Positions 33,438 to 44,266 of a stretch of DNA of 64,000 nt are shown here, piece after piece. The translations under genes and the position numbers were made by a program. The notes beneath the pieces were generated by a model that was not told where the DNA came from, did no database searches, and saw nothing but the letters and a program-made list of their open reading frames with translations. Origin of the DNA: Paenibacillus glycinis (GTDB taxonomy: Bacteria; Bacillota; Bacilli; Paenibacillales; Paenibacillaceae); assembly GCF_009909185.1 (NCBI RefSeq), contig NZ_JAAAMV010000003.1, positions 484,883 through 548,882 of the forward strand, in the 5' to 3' direction. How positions within the stretch are numbered: position 1 is the stretch's first letter; the number at the start of each line of letters is the position of its first letter.

Positions 33438-34640
33438 TTAGCCATGCCTGGCGGCAACGGCCTTCTTGCCGGAGATTTTCGTCTTGAACAGCAGCGCAGA
33501 CAGCAGCAGCGTGCCGCCGTTGATCACGAATATCCAGCGGATCGGCATCCAGCCGCCGAGCAGCCCTCCGATAATCGGCCCGGCCATCGTCGCGATCTGG
33601 GAAGCCGACTGGTTCAGGCTGAACGCCCGCCCGCGGAAATCCGTTTCCGTCGTCTGCACGATCATCGCGTTAATGGACGGATTCACGGCCGCGAAGAAAA
33701 GCCCGTAGCCGAAACGCAGGATGCCGAAGCCGATATAATTCGTAACGAGCACTTGCAGCAGGTTGCCGATTCCGCTGCCGATCAAGCCGACGAAGAGCAC
33801 CTTCTCGTAGCCGATCCGCCGTCCGATCTTGCCCCAGCGGGGCGCCATGATGACCGTGGCGATGCCGACCGCCGAGAAGATAATGCCGGAACTCAGCGAG
33901 GCGCTGTCCTTGGAGACGCCCATCCGCAGCACGTAGACGGTGATCAGCGGCTCCAGGATCATGACGGAGAACGTGCTGATCGCCACCATCAGGAGCAGCA
34001 TCGCGAACGTCCGGTTCGACAAGGCGTGCTTCAGATCGTCCCGCACATGCGAGCGGACCGCTTTCCGGTTGAAATTCTGCTCCTTGACGAGGAACACCGC
34101 GACAAGCGCGGAGACGAGCACGATGGCGCTCGAGAACAGGAAGGCCTCGCGGTTGCCGAGATAGTGGCTGACCAAGCCCCCGACGAGCGGCCCGAGAATG
34201 CTGCCCGTGGCCCCCGCCGTCGACATGATGCCGAGCGCGTAGCCCGTCTTCTCTTCCGGCGTGTTCGTCGCGACAAGCGCGATGGAGGCGGGCACGAAGC
34301 CGGCCAGCAGCCCCTGGAAGATCCGAATGACCAGAAACCAATAGGGGTCATGAACGAAATAGTTGATCAGATAAAGTGCCGCCAAGCTGAAGCCCGAACG
34401 GATCAGCATCGGCTTCCGCCCGTATTTGTCGGCGAGCGATCCCCAATAGGGCGAGATGAGCGCGCTCGCCAGAAACGTGATGCCGAAGGCGATGCCCGAC
34501 CACGCCTCCAGATGATGCTCCACGCCGAGCTCCGTATTCAGGAAGATCGGCAAAAACGGAATCGAGATGGAATACGCCATGCTGCAAAAAAACACGCCGG
34601 TCCAAAGCACGACGAGATTGCGTTCCCACGAAAATTTCAT
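33438..34640 (-). CDS. MFS efflux transporter (DHA1 type)
   Basis: A 400-residue, 12-helix major facilitator. Motif A is GSLADKYGRKPMLIR after helix 2, and motif C-like GATGSILGPLVGG in helix 5 marks drug/proton antiporters; the second half repeats GKIGRRIGYEKVLF. It resembles Bmr/YqjV-type multidrug exporters, substrate unknown. The ATG at 34640 was preferred; a GTG at 34652 sits too close to the AAAGGA site. It has its own terminator. Confidence 0.88.
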   Translation of the reverse strand: MKFSWERNLVVLWTGVFFCSMAYSISIPFLPIFLNTELGVEHHLEAWSGIAFGITFLASALISPYWGSLADKYGRKPMLIRSGFSLAALYLINYFVHDPYWFLVIRIFQGLLAGFVPASIALVATNTPEEKTGYALGIMSTAGATGSILGPLVGGLVSHYLGNREAFLFSSAIVLVSALVAVFLVKEQNFNRKAVRSHVRDDLKHALSNRTFAMLLLMVAISTFSVMILEPLITVYVLRMGVSKDSASLSSGIIFSAVGIATVIMAPRWGKIGRRIGYEKVLFVGLIGSGIGNLLQVLVTNYIGFGILRFGYGLFFAAVNPSINAMIVQTTETDFRGRAFSLNQSASQIATMAGPIIGGLLGGWMPIRWIFVINGGTLLLSALLFKTKISGKKAVAARHG

Positions 34641-34711
34641 TGCTGCAGCCACGTCCTTTCGCCAAATAAGAAGAAACGCCTGCCGTCGTCGGCTCGCGCG
34701 TTCCTTCCCTC

Positions 34712-34754
34712 AAAAATCCCGGCTGCGCACGGTACGCGCCGAATGGCCGGGATT
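34712..34754 (-). terminator. Terminator of queF
   Basis: AATCCCGGC (34715-34723) pairs with GCCGGGATT (34746-34754), with TTTTT following on the minus strand. Confidence 0.65.
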
Positions 34755-34811
34755 GCAAGAGAGAGTTCTATTGTGCTGAGTGCGGCTTATCTCTTGAAAG
34801 TCGCTGGGTCC

Positions 34812-34840
34812 TGGTTACGGTTGTCTTGGTTACGGTTGTC
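34812..34840. repeat. Two-copy 15-bp direct repeat
   Basis: TGGTTACGGTTGTC occurs at 34812-34825 and 34827-34840; a degraded third copy (ATTACCGGTTGTC) overlaps the end of queF. Confidence 0.6.
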
Positions 34841-34888
34841 CGATCGCGAACCGTCGGTCCGCTGGCATCGCTGCCCGTCGAACCGTCA

Positions 34889-35386
34889 TTACCGGTTGTC
34901 TACTTTCTCCGGATACATGTCGTGATTCATCAAACGGTACTGCGCCATTTCCTCGAATTTCGTGCCCGGCCGGCCCCAGTTGGTGTACGGGTCGATCGAG
35001 ATCCCGCCGCGCGGCGTGAATTTGCCCCATACCTCGATGTACCGCGGGTTCATCAGCGCGATAAGATCGTTCATGATGATGTTCATGCAGTCCTCGTGGA
35101 AATCGCCGTGGTTGCGGAAGCTGAACAAGTACAGCTTGAGCGATTTGCTCTCCACCATCTTCACGTCCGGTATGTACGAGATGTACAGGGACGCGAAGTC
35201 CGGCTGGCCCGTGATCGGACACAGGCTCGTGAATTCCGGGGTATTGAACTTGACGAAGTAGTCCCGGCCGACATGCTTGTTGTCGAACGTCTCCAGCACT
35301 TCGGGACTGTAGTTGAACAGATACTGCGTGCCTTGATTGCCCAGGTGGGAAATGCCGTTCAATTCTTCTTTCGATCTTCCTGCCAT
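34889..35386 (-). CDS. queF: NADPH-dependent 7-cyano-7-deazaguanine reductase
   Basis: A 165-residue QueF of the unimodular type, which reduces preQ0 to preQ1 in queuosine biosynthesis. The catalytic Cys56 lies in [13 protein letters not shown] with Asp63, equivalent to Cys55/Asp62 of the B. subtilis enzyme. [20 protein letters not shown] is the QueF signature region. AAGGAG lies 11 nt before the ATG at 35386. The other que genes are not nearby; a structured leader upstream may be a preQ1-sensing element. Confidence 0.95.
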   Translation of the reverse strand: MAGRSKEELNGISHLGNQGTQYLFNYSPEVLETFDNKHVGRDYFVKFNTPEFTSLCPITGQPDFASLYISYIPDVKMVESKSLKLYLFSFRNHGDFHEDCMNIIMNDLIALMNPRYIEVWGKFTPRGGISIDPYTNWGRPGTKFEEMAQYRLMNHDMYPEKVDNR

Positions 35387-35394
35387 TTTTGAAA

Positions 35395-35458
35395 ACACTC
35401 CTTGTTTTTGCTAGGTTCGGGGGTTACGCTTGTTCTAGTAGCTTACACCCATAAGCGT
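35395..35458 (-). promoter_or_regulatory. Possible preQ1-I-like riboswitch leader of queF
   Basis: On the minus strand the leader contains GGGTG, then GCGTAACCCCC, then CTAGCAAAAACAAGGAG ending in the ribosome site. The GTAACCCC block followed by an A-rich tail that merges with AAGGAG resembles the T. tengcongensis preQ1-I aptamer, but the loop is about 15 nt longer. ACGCTT/AAGCGT (35425-35430 and 35453-35458) can also pair. Tentative. Confidence 0.35.
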
Positions 35459-35492
35459 TCAAAATTCAACCTTCTGAGGAGATGACGCCATT

Positions 35493-36011
35493 ATGCTTCA
35501 ACGCCCGGCCGCCGACGAGTTCGGCTCCCACTTCGGTACTTATATCGGATTGATCGAGACGGACGACGTGCTCCCGCTGCTCGAAAACAACCGCAAGCAG
35601 CTGGCCGCGCTGTACGCCGCGATGACGGACGAACAGGCGCGTTACCGCTACGCGCCGGACAAATGGAGCTTGAAAGAGGTGCTCGGCCATATCGCCGACA
35701 CGGAGCGCGTCATGAGCTACCGGATGCTGCGCATCGCGCGCGGCGACCGGACGCCGCTGCCCGGCTTCGACCAGGACGGCTACATGGCGAATTCCGGCTT
35801 CGATGCCTTTCCCGTCGCGCAGCTGCTGGCCGATTACGAAGCGGTTCGCGCCGCGACGACCGGCTTGATGCGCATGATCTCTCCGGAAGCCTGGACGCGC
35901 ACAGGCACCGCCAGCAACGCGACGATGTCCGCCCGCGCGCTCGCGTACGTCATCGCCGGCCATGAGCAGCATCACCTGAATATCATTCGCGCCCGATACT
36001 TGCAATTCTAA
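35493..36011 (+). CDS. DinB-like four-helix metalloprotein
   Basis: A 172-residue DinB-superfamily protein of the YfiT-like branch. Metal ligands are expected in LKEVLGHIADTERV and AGHEQHHLNII; the segment MLRIARGDRTPLPGFDQDGY is typical of the YfiT/DinB_2 subgroup. Function is unknown; related proteins are metal-dependent hydrolases or thiol transferases. GAGGAG lies about 11 nt before the ATG. It is divergent from queF and ends at a bidirectional terminator. Confidence 0.87.
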   Translation: MLQRPAADEFGSHFGTYIGLIETDDVLPLLENNRKQLAALYAAMTDEQARYRYAPDKWSLKEVLGHIADTERVMSYRMLRIARGDRTPLPGFDQDGYMANSGFDAFPVAQLLADYEAVRAATTGLMRMISPEAWTRTGTASNATMSARALAYVIAGHEQHHLNIIRARYLQF

Positions 36012-36013
36012 CC

Positions 36014-36058
36014 AAAAATAACCGAGAGAGGTGCGCAATCGCACCTCTCTCGCCTTGT
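36014..36058. terminator. Bidirectional terminator
   Basis: A perfect 13-bp stem, CGAGAGAGGTGCG (36023-36035) with its complement at 36040-36052, flanked by A-rich and T-rich tracts. Confidence 0.85.
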
Positions 36059-36074
36059 GTAGGGCTTATGCGGT

Positions 36075-36758
36075 TCAATACCCTTCGCCTTTGCCGCCGT
36101 TCACGATGGCCACGCTGGCGCTGGCGCCGATGCGCGTCGCGCCCGCCTCGATCAGCGCGAGGACCGTCTCGCGGTCGCGCACGCCGCCCGATGCCTTGAC
36201 GCCCATTTCCGGGCCGACCGCTTCGCGCATCAGCGCGATGTCCTTCACGGTGGCGCCGCCGGGACCGAAGCCCGTGGACGTCTTGACGAAGTCGGCGCCC
36301 GCCCGTTTGCAGATCACGCTTGCCGTGACCTTTTCTTCGTCGGTCAGCAGGCCGACCTCGAGAATGACCTTCAGCTTGGCGCGGCCCTTGCATGCGTCCG
36401 CTACGCCCCGCACGTCCTGTTCCACCGCCGCGAACCGACCCGATTTCAAGGCGCCGACGTTCAGCACCATATCGATTTCCGTCGCGCCGTTCGCGATCGC
36501 GTCGCGCGTCTCCGCGATCTTCGTGAACGAGCTGGAAGCGCCGAGCGGAAAGCCGATGACCGTCGTAATGCCGACGCCCGTTCCCTGCAGCTGCTCCGCC
36601 GCTTCCGCGACCCAATACGGATTGACGCAAACCGTCGCGAACTTATGCTGCTTCGCCTCCGCGCACAGCTTGACGATATTCGAGAACGTCGCTTCCGGCT
36701 TCAACAATGTATGGTCAAAGTAAGCAGCGAGCGCTGCTCCTTCCAATTCGTTGCTCAT
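36075..36758 (-). CDS. deoC: Deoxyribose-phosphate aldolase
   Basis: A 227-residue class I aldolase that splits 2-deoxyribose 5-phosphate into acetaldehyde and glyceraldehyde 3-phosphate. The Schiff-base lysine is in [11 protein letters not shown], with the second Lys in [10 protein letters not shown] and Asp in EIDMVLNVG. Length is typical. AAAGGAA precedes the ATG at 36758; a longer frame upstream would overlap deoR and lacks a site. It is the last gene of the deoxynucleoside operon, 29 bp after deoR. Confidence 0.95.
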   Translation of the reverse strand: MSNELEGAALAAYFDHTLLKPEATFSNIVKLCAEAKQHKFATVCVNPYWVAEAAEQLQGTGVGITTVIGFPLGASSSFTKIAETRDAIANGATEIDMVLNVGALKSGRFAAVEQDVRGVADACKGRAKLKVILEVGLLTDEEKVTASVICKRAGADFVKTSTGFGPGGATVKDIALMREAVGPEMGVKASGGVRDRETVLALIEAGATRIGASASVAIVNGGKGEGY

Positions 36759-36787
36759 TCTGATTCGTTCCTTTCTTTCTTGTGGGT

Positions 36788-37741
36788 TTATAGGCGCTCC
36801 ATGAGATATTTGGCCGAGAACTGGTCGGTGATCAGCACGTTGGCGTACCTGCCGCGAAGCGCCCCGTAGATGCCGTCGACTTTGCGGATGCCGCCCGCCA
36901 CGAGGATGGACTGCTCCTTCTTCTTCAAGTCGTTCAAATCGATGCCGATCGTGCGTTGATCGAGCTCCTGCGAACAAATCGTGCCGTTGATATTGATATA
37001 GCGGGAGCAGATGTCCCCCGCTCCCTTCTCGTAGATCAGCTTCAACTCGGATTCGTTAAAATAGTTGGCCTTGATCAGGACGGAATCTTCCGTCGGCGCG
37101 CCGACCGTGACCATCGCAATATTCGCTTTTTTCCCAAGCTCCAAAATATTCCGAATATGACGGTCGGTCTCGATCGTCTTCTTGACGATCGGATGGTCGA
37201 CGATGGCGGGCAGGGGGATGAAATACGGGACAGTGTGGAACGCTTTGCCGAACAGGCTGATGATCTCGCTGGCGTACGTGCTCGTCTCGGAATGGCTGAC
37301 GCCCCCGTTCAGCTGCACCACCTTGACATCCTTCACATGCTTATCCTGCAGATTCAGCGCGACTTCGTACAGCGTCGTTCCCCACGTCGCCGCCACGATG
37401 TCGCCGTCCTTGATGACATTGTCCAAATACTTGGCCGCCGCGGCGCCGAGGTATTTCTTGACCACGGCGTCCGAGTAGTTCGGCACGTTGACGATCACCA
37501 CTTTTTTGAGCCCGAATTTGCGTTCGATCTGCCCTGCGAGCAGGTCATTGCTCTCGAGCGGATCAATGATATTGATGACCACGTAGCCTTCTTCCTTGGC
37601 CTGCTGGATGAAACGGCTGACCGTCGGTCTCGATACCCCAAGCTGCTTGGCGATTTCCTGCTGACTGTAGTCCAGCTGATAATACATACGAACGGCATCT
37701 AGCATCTTGCCTCGTTTGTCGTCTGTGCGTTCGTCATACAT
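36788..37741 (-). CDS. deoR: Deoxyribonucleoside regulator, SorC family
   Basis: A 317-residue SorC-type repressor equivalent to B. subtilis DeoR. The N-terminal helix-turn-helix is [21 protein letters not shown]; the rest is the sugar-phosphate-binding domain ([36 protein letters not shown]). The known effector of B. subtilis DeoR is deoxyribose 5-phosphate, the deoC substrate. The gene lies between the nucleoside permease and deoC, which supports this role. GGGGAG precedes the ATG. Confidence 0.92.
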   Translation of the reverse strand: MYDERTDDKRGKMLDAVRMYYQLDYSQQEIAKQLGVSRPTVSRFIQQAKEEGYVVINIIDPLESNDLLAGQIERKFGLKKVVIVNVPNYSDAVVKKYLGAAAAKYLDNVIKDGDIVAATWGTTLYEVALNLQDKHVKDVKVVQLNGGVSHSETSTYASEIISLFGKAFHTVPYFIPLPAIVDHPIVKKTIETDRHIRNILELGKKANIAMVTVGAPTEDSVLIKANYFNESELKLIYEKGAGDICSRYININGTICSQELDQRTIGIDLNDLKKKEQSILVAGGIRKVDGIYGALRGRYANVLITDQFSAKYLMERL

Positions 37742-37779
37742 GGATTCCCAACACTCCCCTGACCATCACTGGCGTATGT

Positions 37780-38736
37780 TTAACGTTTTCCGGAATCGAA
37801 TACCTCCCCTGCTGCTTTTGGCGCTTGCGAGCTCTTGGAGAAAATGACGAGCGCGATCAGCGTAACGACGTACGGGAACAACTGAAGAATGACCGGCGGA
37901 ATATGCTGCAGGGCCGGGATGACCTGCGAGACGTTCGCGAACGTGCTCGCAAAGCCGAAGAACAGCGTCGCCGCCAAAATGCCGAGCGGCCGCCATTGCC
38001 CGAAGATCAGCGCCGCCAAGGACAAGAATCCGAGACCCGCCACCGTGCCCGTGAATTCGCCCGCGATCGTGACGAGCAGGATCGCGCCTCCCAAGGAGGC
38101 GAACGCGCCGGAAATCATAACCCCAATATAACGCATTCTGCGCACGTTGACACCCGCCGCTTCGGCCGCCTGCGGGTATTCGCCGCATGCCCGCAAACGC
38201 AGGCCGAACGGCGTTTTCTTCAGGACGAACGCGCTGAGCAGCACGACGAGCAGAATGAGCCATGTCGTCCAATAGGTCTTGGTGAACACGAGCGGCCCGA
38301 TGATCGGGATATCCGACAGCCACGGCACGTTGAAGGGCTGGAAGCCGTTCGTCAGCCGGATGTTGCCGCTGCCCGTGATGTTGCGGGACAAGAAGACGGT
38401 GATGGCGCCGGCGATCATGTTGATCGCGGTTCCGCTGATGACCTGATTCGCGCTGAGATGAACGCTCGCGAAGGCATGCAGCAAGGAAAACAATACGCCC
38501 GCGACGAGCGCCGTCAACAAGCCGATCCATATCGCGACCACGGTATGCGTCGGCCAGGCCGTCTGCAGCTTGCTGATCGTCAGCGCCCCGATGAAGGAAC
38601 CCATGACCATGAGTCCCTCGAGCCCGATATTGACCACGCCGCTTCGTTCGCTGAACAACCCGCCGAGCGCGGTGATGAGCAGCGGAATGGTAAACATGAT
38701 CGCATAGGGGAAAATCTGTTCAATTGTCGTCCACAT
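37780..38736 (-). CDS. nupQ: Nucleoside ABC transporter permease, NupQ/YufQ type
   Basis: A 318-residue permease with about eight hydrophobic segments, of the BPD_transp_2 family. The opening (IPLLITALGGLFSERSGVVN), NIGLEGLMVMGSFIG and the loop KKTPFGLRLRACGEYPQAAE are typical of the second permease of BMP-type nucleoside importers. AAAGGAG lies 11 nt before the ATG. It starts 2 bp after nupP and is followed by deoR. It should pair with NupP in the membrane. Confidence 0.92.
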   Translation of the reverse strand: MWTTIEQIFPYAIMFTIPLLITALGGLFSERSGVVNIGLEGLMVMGSFIGALTISKLQTAWPTHTVVAIWIGLLTALVAGVLFSLLHAFASVHLSANQVISGTAINMIAGAITVFLSRNITGSGNIRLTNGFQPFNVPWLSDIPIIGPLVFTKTYWTTWLILLVVLLSAFVLKKTPFGLRLRACGEYPQAAEAAGVNVRRMRYIGVMISGAFASLGGAILLVTIAGEFTGTVAGLGFLSLAALIFGQWRPLGILAATLFFGFASTFANVSQVIPALQHIPPVILQLFPYVVTLIALVIFSKSSQAPKAAGEVFDSGKR

Positions 38737-38738
38737 GG

Positions 38739-39826
38739 CTATGCTTTCTCCTTTCCGCTGACCGGTCCGCCGGTACCGGTTCCCGCTTTGGCGGATGCCC
38801 GCCGGCGGCTGACGATCCGGGTGATCAGGCGATCCATCAACACGCTGGTGGCGGCGAAGTAAATGATGATCGCGATGATGGAATCCGCGATTTCCGGCGG
38901 AATCTCCGTCATGGCGTTCATGAAGCCGCGCCCGGAGTACAGCAGTCCGAAGAACAGCGCGGAGATGAGCACGCCGATCGGCGAATTCGCCCCGAGCAGC
39001 GCCACCGCGATGCCGTCGTAGCCCTGCGTCGGCAGCACGCCGATCTGGATGTTCGCGCCGTTGCCCGCAAATTGCGCGAGGCCGCCTAGCCCGGCGAGCG
39101 CGCCGGAGATCAGCATCGACGTGATGATGCTCCGGTTGACCCGGATGCCCGCGTATTCCGCGGAGTGGCGGTTGTAGCCCACCGCTTTGAGCTCGTAGCC
39201 GAGCGTGGTTTTATTGATGATGAACGCGATCACGATGACCGCGATGACCGCGATGTACAAGCCCATGTTAAGGTAGGAGCCGCCGAACAGGTCGGAGAGA
39301 AACGCCGACTTGAGCGTCGCTTTGTCCGGCAGCAGCCGGGATTCCGTTTCGACTGATTCCGCCTTCAGATAAGCCGGCACCGCGTAATAGATCGTCCAAT
39401 AGGCGATCCAGTTCATCATGATCGTGGAGACGACCTCGTGCACGTTGAACCTGGCTTTGAGCAAGCCCGGTATGAATGCCCATACCGCGCCGCCGAGCAT
39501 CGCCGCCACGATCATCATGAGCAGCAGCAGCGGCCTGGCGGTATCGACGTTCAAGCCGATAACCGTGGCGCAGAAGCCGCCGAACAGCATTTGGCCCGCG
39601 GCGCCGATATTGAACAGCCCCGTTCGGAACGCGAACGCCACCGACAGCCCCGTGAAGACGAGCGGCGTTCCGGTCGCGAGCGTATCGCCGAACCGCGACG
39701 AATTTTTGAGCCCGCCCTCGAACAAATATTTATAGCCTTGCAATGGATCATGCCCCGTCGCCGCCATCAGAACGGCGCCGCCGATCAAACCGAAGAGCAC
39801 GGCGCACAGGGATATGATGAGGTTTC

Positions 39827-39830
<4 letters not shown>
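38739..39830 (-). CDS. nupP: Nucleoside ABC transporter permease, NupP/YufP type
   Basis: A 363-residue permease with eight to ten transmembrane helices. GTPLVFTGLSVAFAFRTGLF, NIGAAGQMLFGG and LGYELKAVGYNRHSAEYAGI are the family motifs for YufP/BmpC-like subunits. Its ATG overlaps the ATPase stop by 4 bp (ATGA), and the GGGGGAG site lies within the ATPase gene, indicating coupled translation. It forms the channel with NupQ. Confidence 0.92.
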
Positions 39831-41350
<1,520 letters not shown>

Positions 41351-41395
41351 ACGTTAGCTCACCTTTTTCGCGAATGAATGGTTGGACAAGCAACC

Positions 41396-41421
41396 AAAAA
41401 GAGACGGAAAGCCCGTCTCTT
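41396..41421 (-). terminator. Intercistronic terminator after the BMP lipoprotein gene
   Basis: GAGACGG (41401-41407) and CCGTCTC (41413-41419), extended by AA/TT, followed by five T residues on the minus strand. It lies between the lipoprotein and ATPase genes, so it probably attenuates rather than ends the operon. Confidence 0.75.
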
Positions 41422-41450
41422 CAAGGATATGACATGCTTATGGCCTTATT

Positions 41451-42590
41451 TTACTTGATCAGGTCGCCTTTTTCAGCAGCGACTTTCACGTCCCCGCTCT
41501 TCAGCTTCGTGATCACGTCGTTGACTTTCGTCATCGTGTCGTCCGTCAGGTTCGGGTTCGTCGCCGGAATGCCCACGCCGTCGTTCTTGATGTCAAGGGT
41601 CAAGGTTTGTCCGCCCGGGAACGTGCCTTCTTGGTTCGCCTTCACCATGTCGAAGGAAGCTTCGGACACTTTCTTCATGGCCGACGTCAGAATGACCGAT
41701 TTGTCGCCCGAGTACACGCCGTCTTTGTATTGGTCGCCGTCGACGCCGATGATCCAAGCCGTTTTGCCAGCCGTCGCACGGGTTTTCGCTTCGTTGATCG
41801 CGCCTACGCCTACGCCGCCCGCAGCCGTGAAGATCACGTTGACGCCGCGGTCAAACATTTGCGCTGCGAGCTGTCCGCCTGCAGCCGAGTTGTCGAAGCT
41901 GCCTTGGTACACGACGTTTTCCGGCTTGATCGTGATTTTCGTGCCGAGGTTGTCGTTCGCGTATTTCACGCCTTGCTGGAAGCCCCAGTTGTACTTCTGA
42001 ACCGGAGGAATCTCCATGCCGCCGATGAAGCCGGCTTCGCCTTCTTTCAATTGAACCGCGGTCGCAACGCCGGCGATGAATCCGGACTCATGCTCCGCGA
42101 AGAAGATCGATACCGTGTTGGTGCCGACGACCGGCTTCGCGTCCGGTTCGGCCGAATGCGGCGTACCGTCGATCAGGACGAACTTCGCGTCTTTGTACTT
42201 ATCTTGAGCGGCGAAGATGGCCGTTTCGAATTTGAAGCCCGGCACGACGATCATTTTGAAGCCCGCATCGTACAGGTTGCCGATTTCTTTCAGGTAGTCG
42301 GCTTCCGTCGTTCCCGCCGGTTTCAGGTATTTGTCGTCGACGCCGAGTTCTTTCTTCGCGCGCTCCAGACCTTCCCATGTGCCTTGGTTGAAGGATTTAT
42401 CGTCGATGGTTCCGGAGTCCGTCACCATGCCCGCTTTGAACGTTGCTTTCGTCCCGCCGTCGTTCGCGGCGCCGTTGTTCGTACCGCCGTTGGATCCGGT
42501 ATTCGCGTTGTTGCCGCCGTTGTTGCTGCCGCATGCCGCCAACGCAAAAACTAACACGCAAAGTACGAGTAAGCTTAAACTTTTCTTCAT
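41451..42590 (-). CDS. nupN: BMP family nucleoside-binding lipoprotein
   Basis: A 379-residue lipoprotein with signal ending ALAAC and an Asn/Gly-rich linker. The mature part is the BMP/PnrA fold: GMVTDSGTIDDKSFNQGTWEG at the start, FAEHESGFIAGVATAV and GAINEAKTRATAGK further on. Family members bind nucleosides outside the membrane for ABC import. It heads the operon with nupO, nupP, nupQ, deoR and deoC, so deoxyribonucleosides are likely ligands. A consensus-like promoter lies about 100 bp upstream. Confidence 0.93.
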   Translation of the reverse strand: MKKSLSLLVLCVLVFALAACGSNNGGNNANTGSNGGTNNGAANDGGTKATFKAGMVTDSGTIDDKSFNQGTWEGLERAKKELGVDDKYLKPAGTTEADYLKEIGNLYDAGFKMIVVPGFKFETAIFAAQDKYKDAKFVLIDGTPHSAEPDAKPVVGTNTVSIFFAEHESGFIAGVATAVQLKEGEAGFIGGMEIPPVQKYNWGFQQGVKYANDNLGTKITIKPENVVYQGSFDNSAAGGQLAAQMFDRGVNVIFTAAGGVGVGAINEAKTRATAGKTAWIIGVDGDQYKDGVYSGDKSVILTSAMKKVSEASFDMVKANQEGTFPGGQTLTLDIKNDGVGIPATNPNLTDDTMTKVNDVITKLKSGDVKVAAEKGDLIK

Positions 42591-42688
42591 TTCTTAAAAC
42601 GCCCCATTCCTTAATAATTGGTGTGTTGCCGCCCCTACCCTGAACATTTGTAAAAAACTATATTTATCATTTGTTTGGATATGTATCA

Positions 42689-42717
42689 AATATACGGCGT
42701 AATCATGAATTTGTAAA
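42689..42717 (-). promoter_or_regulatory. SigA-type promoter of the nucleoside operon
   Basis: On the minus strand TTTACA (42717-42712) and TATATT (42694-42689) are 17 bp apart, about 100 bp upstream of the lipoprotein start. Confidence 0.7.
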
Positions 42718-42843
42718 CAGAATTTGTTGATTGGAACGCCATCCTCTCTCTCTTCGCGTTAGTTTTGTTGACACAATGTTCACACTTGCGTAATTACCTT
42801 GATAGTATTCCCGAAATGATGGAATCCTTCCAATTTCTTGCCG

Positions 42844-43230
42844 TTATTTTTGAACGAATTCGATCGGCAGTCCGTCCGGGTCCGCGATAAAGGTGTATTC
42901 TTTGCCGGTGAGCGGATCGATGCGGATCGGCTCCACCGCGATCGAGCGGGCTTCCAGCTCCGCCGCGACCTCCCCCACGTCGTTCACCTCGAAGGCGAGA
43001 TGGCGAAGACCGCGCGCCTCCGGTCGATTTATCCGTTCGGGCGGATGCGGAAACGAGAACAGTTCGATTTGGTAATCGTCGCCGATCGCCAGATCGAGCT
43101 TGTAGGATTCGCGTTCTTCCCTGAAGGTTTCGGCGACGACCGTCAGGCCGAGCACCTCCGTATAGAAATGCTTGGACAGCTCGTAATTCGAACAAATGAT
43201 GGCGACATGATGGATTTTGTTCATTTTCAT
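42844..43230 (-). CDS. VOC family protein (GloA2/SMU1112c-like)
   Basis: A 128-residue vicinal-oxygen-chelate protein with two beta-alpha-beta-beta-beta modules. Metal-site residues are expected at His7 in IHHVAI, Glu in YQIELFSFP, His in RHLAFEV and Glu in LPIEFVQ. These match the GloA2 subgroup of glyoxalase-like proteins, whose substrates are mostly unknown. The start was placed at the ATG after AAGGAG; a second ATG two codons later is also possible. It is unlinked to the nucleoside operon apart from orientation. Confidence 0.85.
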   Translation of the reverse strand: MKMNKIHHVAIICSNYELSKHFYTEVLGLTVVAETFREERESYKLDLAIGDDYQIELFSFPHPPERINRPEARGLRHLAFEVNDVGEVAAELEARSIAVEPIRIDPLTGKEYTFIADPDGLPIEFVQK

Positions 43231-43459
43231 ATCAGTCACGCTCCTTCGCTTCAGCGTCATGGACAACCTGGTACGGGGTCTAGTATACCTTATCTTCGCG
43301 AACTATTCCCGCATGAATTCGGGCGAAGGGCCGAGAGCTTTACCGCCCTGTCCTGCGGATATCCCGGCAGTCCGGGCATCCGCCGTGCCCAAGCCGTCAT
43401 CCGGGGCATACGCTTACTGCAGCACCCCTACCCTGTAGAGAAGGAGTGAACGATTCCAC

Positions 43460-43700
43460 GTGTTTATGCCCAATCCCAATCAAACGCAAGGCGGCATGCA
43501 GCTGCAGCAGAAGGCGATGTACCTGATCGGCAGCCCCGTCGGGGATTTCCCTGAAGAACGGCCAAGGCGTCTCCGGATAGCTGTGCGGCGTGCAGGGCGG
43601 CGAAGTTTACGTGCTGCAGTACATGTACGCGTCCCAATTCGCCACCTTTCACTATCCCTTCGCGTTCGAACACGCTCGCGCGAAGACGACGCATGAATGA
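43460..43700 (+). pseudogene. Decayed small gene (frameshift plus stop)
   Basis: A good ribosome site (AAGGAG, 43439-43444) precedes a GTG/ATG start whose frame reads MPNPNQTQGGMQLQQKAMYL and then GSPVGDF. After about 30 codons the frame becomes arginine-rich nonsense. Shifting by one base in the TTCCC run near 43550 restores LKNGQGVSG, then a TAG at 43578-43580, then GGEVYVLQYMYASQFATFHY and a short tail to TGA at 43700. The pieces read as one protein of about 78 residues carrying one inserted base and one nonsense codon. The family is not recognised with certainty. A sequencing error could explain the frameshift but not both lesions easily. Confidence 0.6.
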
Positions 43701-43797
43701 GACCGCCGCATTCGCAGCAACCTATCGGTTGGCGGATCTGCCGGAAGCATCCGGGGCTTGCGTCATCCCAAATTCAAAGCGAAGGAGACATCGTACA

Positions 43798-44226
43798 ATG
43801 GCAATCATGGAGAAGCAACAGCTCGAGGCCCGCATCGCCGAAGCCTTGGACAAGCATCGAATCGGAGCATTCGCCACGGTGGAGGGCGGACGGCCCAAGA
43901 TACGCTACATGGCGGTATTCCACGAAGGCTTGAACATCTACCTCGCGACGGACCGCAAGACGCATAAAGTGGAAGAGCTGCGCACGAATCCGGCCATCTC
44001 GCTGCTGCTCGGCTACGACGGCGAGCAACCCTCGCAGATCGTGGAGATCGAAGGCACGGCCGACATCACCAAGGATAACGCTCTCCGCGGCAGGCTGTGG
44101 AACGAGCGCCTCCGCCGATGGTTCAACGGACCGGACGATCCCGACTACGTGATTCTTGCGATCGCGCCGGCAGAAATTCATTATTTCGACGAAGCGTCGA
44201 AGCAGCAGGTATGGAAGCCGAAATGA
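43798..44226 (+). CDS. Pyridoxamine 5'-phosphate oxidase-fold protein
   Basis: A 142-residue split-barrel flavin-binding-type protein of the PPOX/general stress protein 26 group. IGAFATVEGGRPKIRYMAVF forms the first strands, YLATDRKTHKVEELRTNP is the usual FMN-phosphate region, and ISLLLGYD and VEIEGTADIT complete the barrel. The substrate is unknown; relatives bind FMN, F420, haem or biliverdin. AAGGAG lies 10 nt before the ATG at 43798. It begins about 100 bp after the decayed small gene and ends at a terminator. Confidence 0.85.
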   Translation: MAIMEKQQLEARIAEALDKHRIGAFATVEGGRPKIRYMAVFHEGLNIYLATDRKTHKVEELRTNPAISLLLGYDGEQPSQIVEIEGTADITKDNALRGRLWNERLRRWFNGPDDPDYVILAIAPAEIHYFDEASKQQVWKPK

Positions 44227-44266
44227 CGAGGACGAGCCTCCGTTGCGGGCTTGACGCCGGCACGCG

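Noticed and set aside
35411..35460. preQ1-like motif TTCTAG...ACACCC on the plus strand
   Set aside because: The core has four extra bases, the tail lacks the needed pairing, and the downstream gene is a DinB-like protein unrelated to queuosine. The minus-strand reading is more sensible.
42768..42796. Plus-strand promoter TTGACA-17-TAATTA
   Set aside because: It is a good consensus match but points into the antisense strand of the VOC gene, with no gene to serve; it may be chance.
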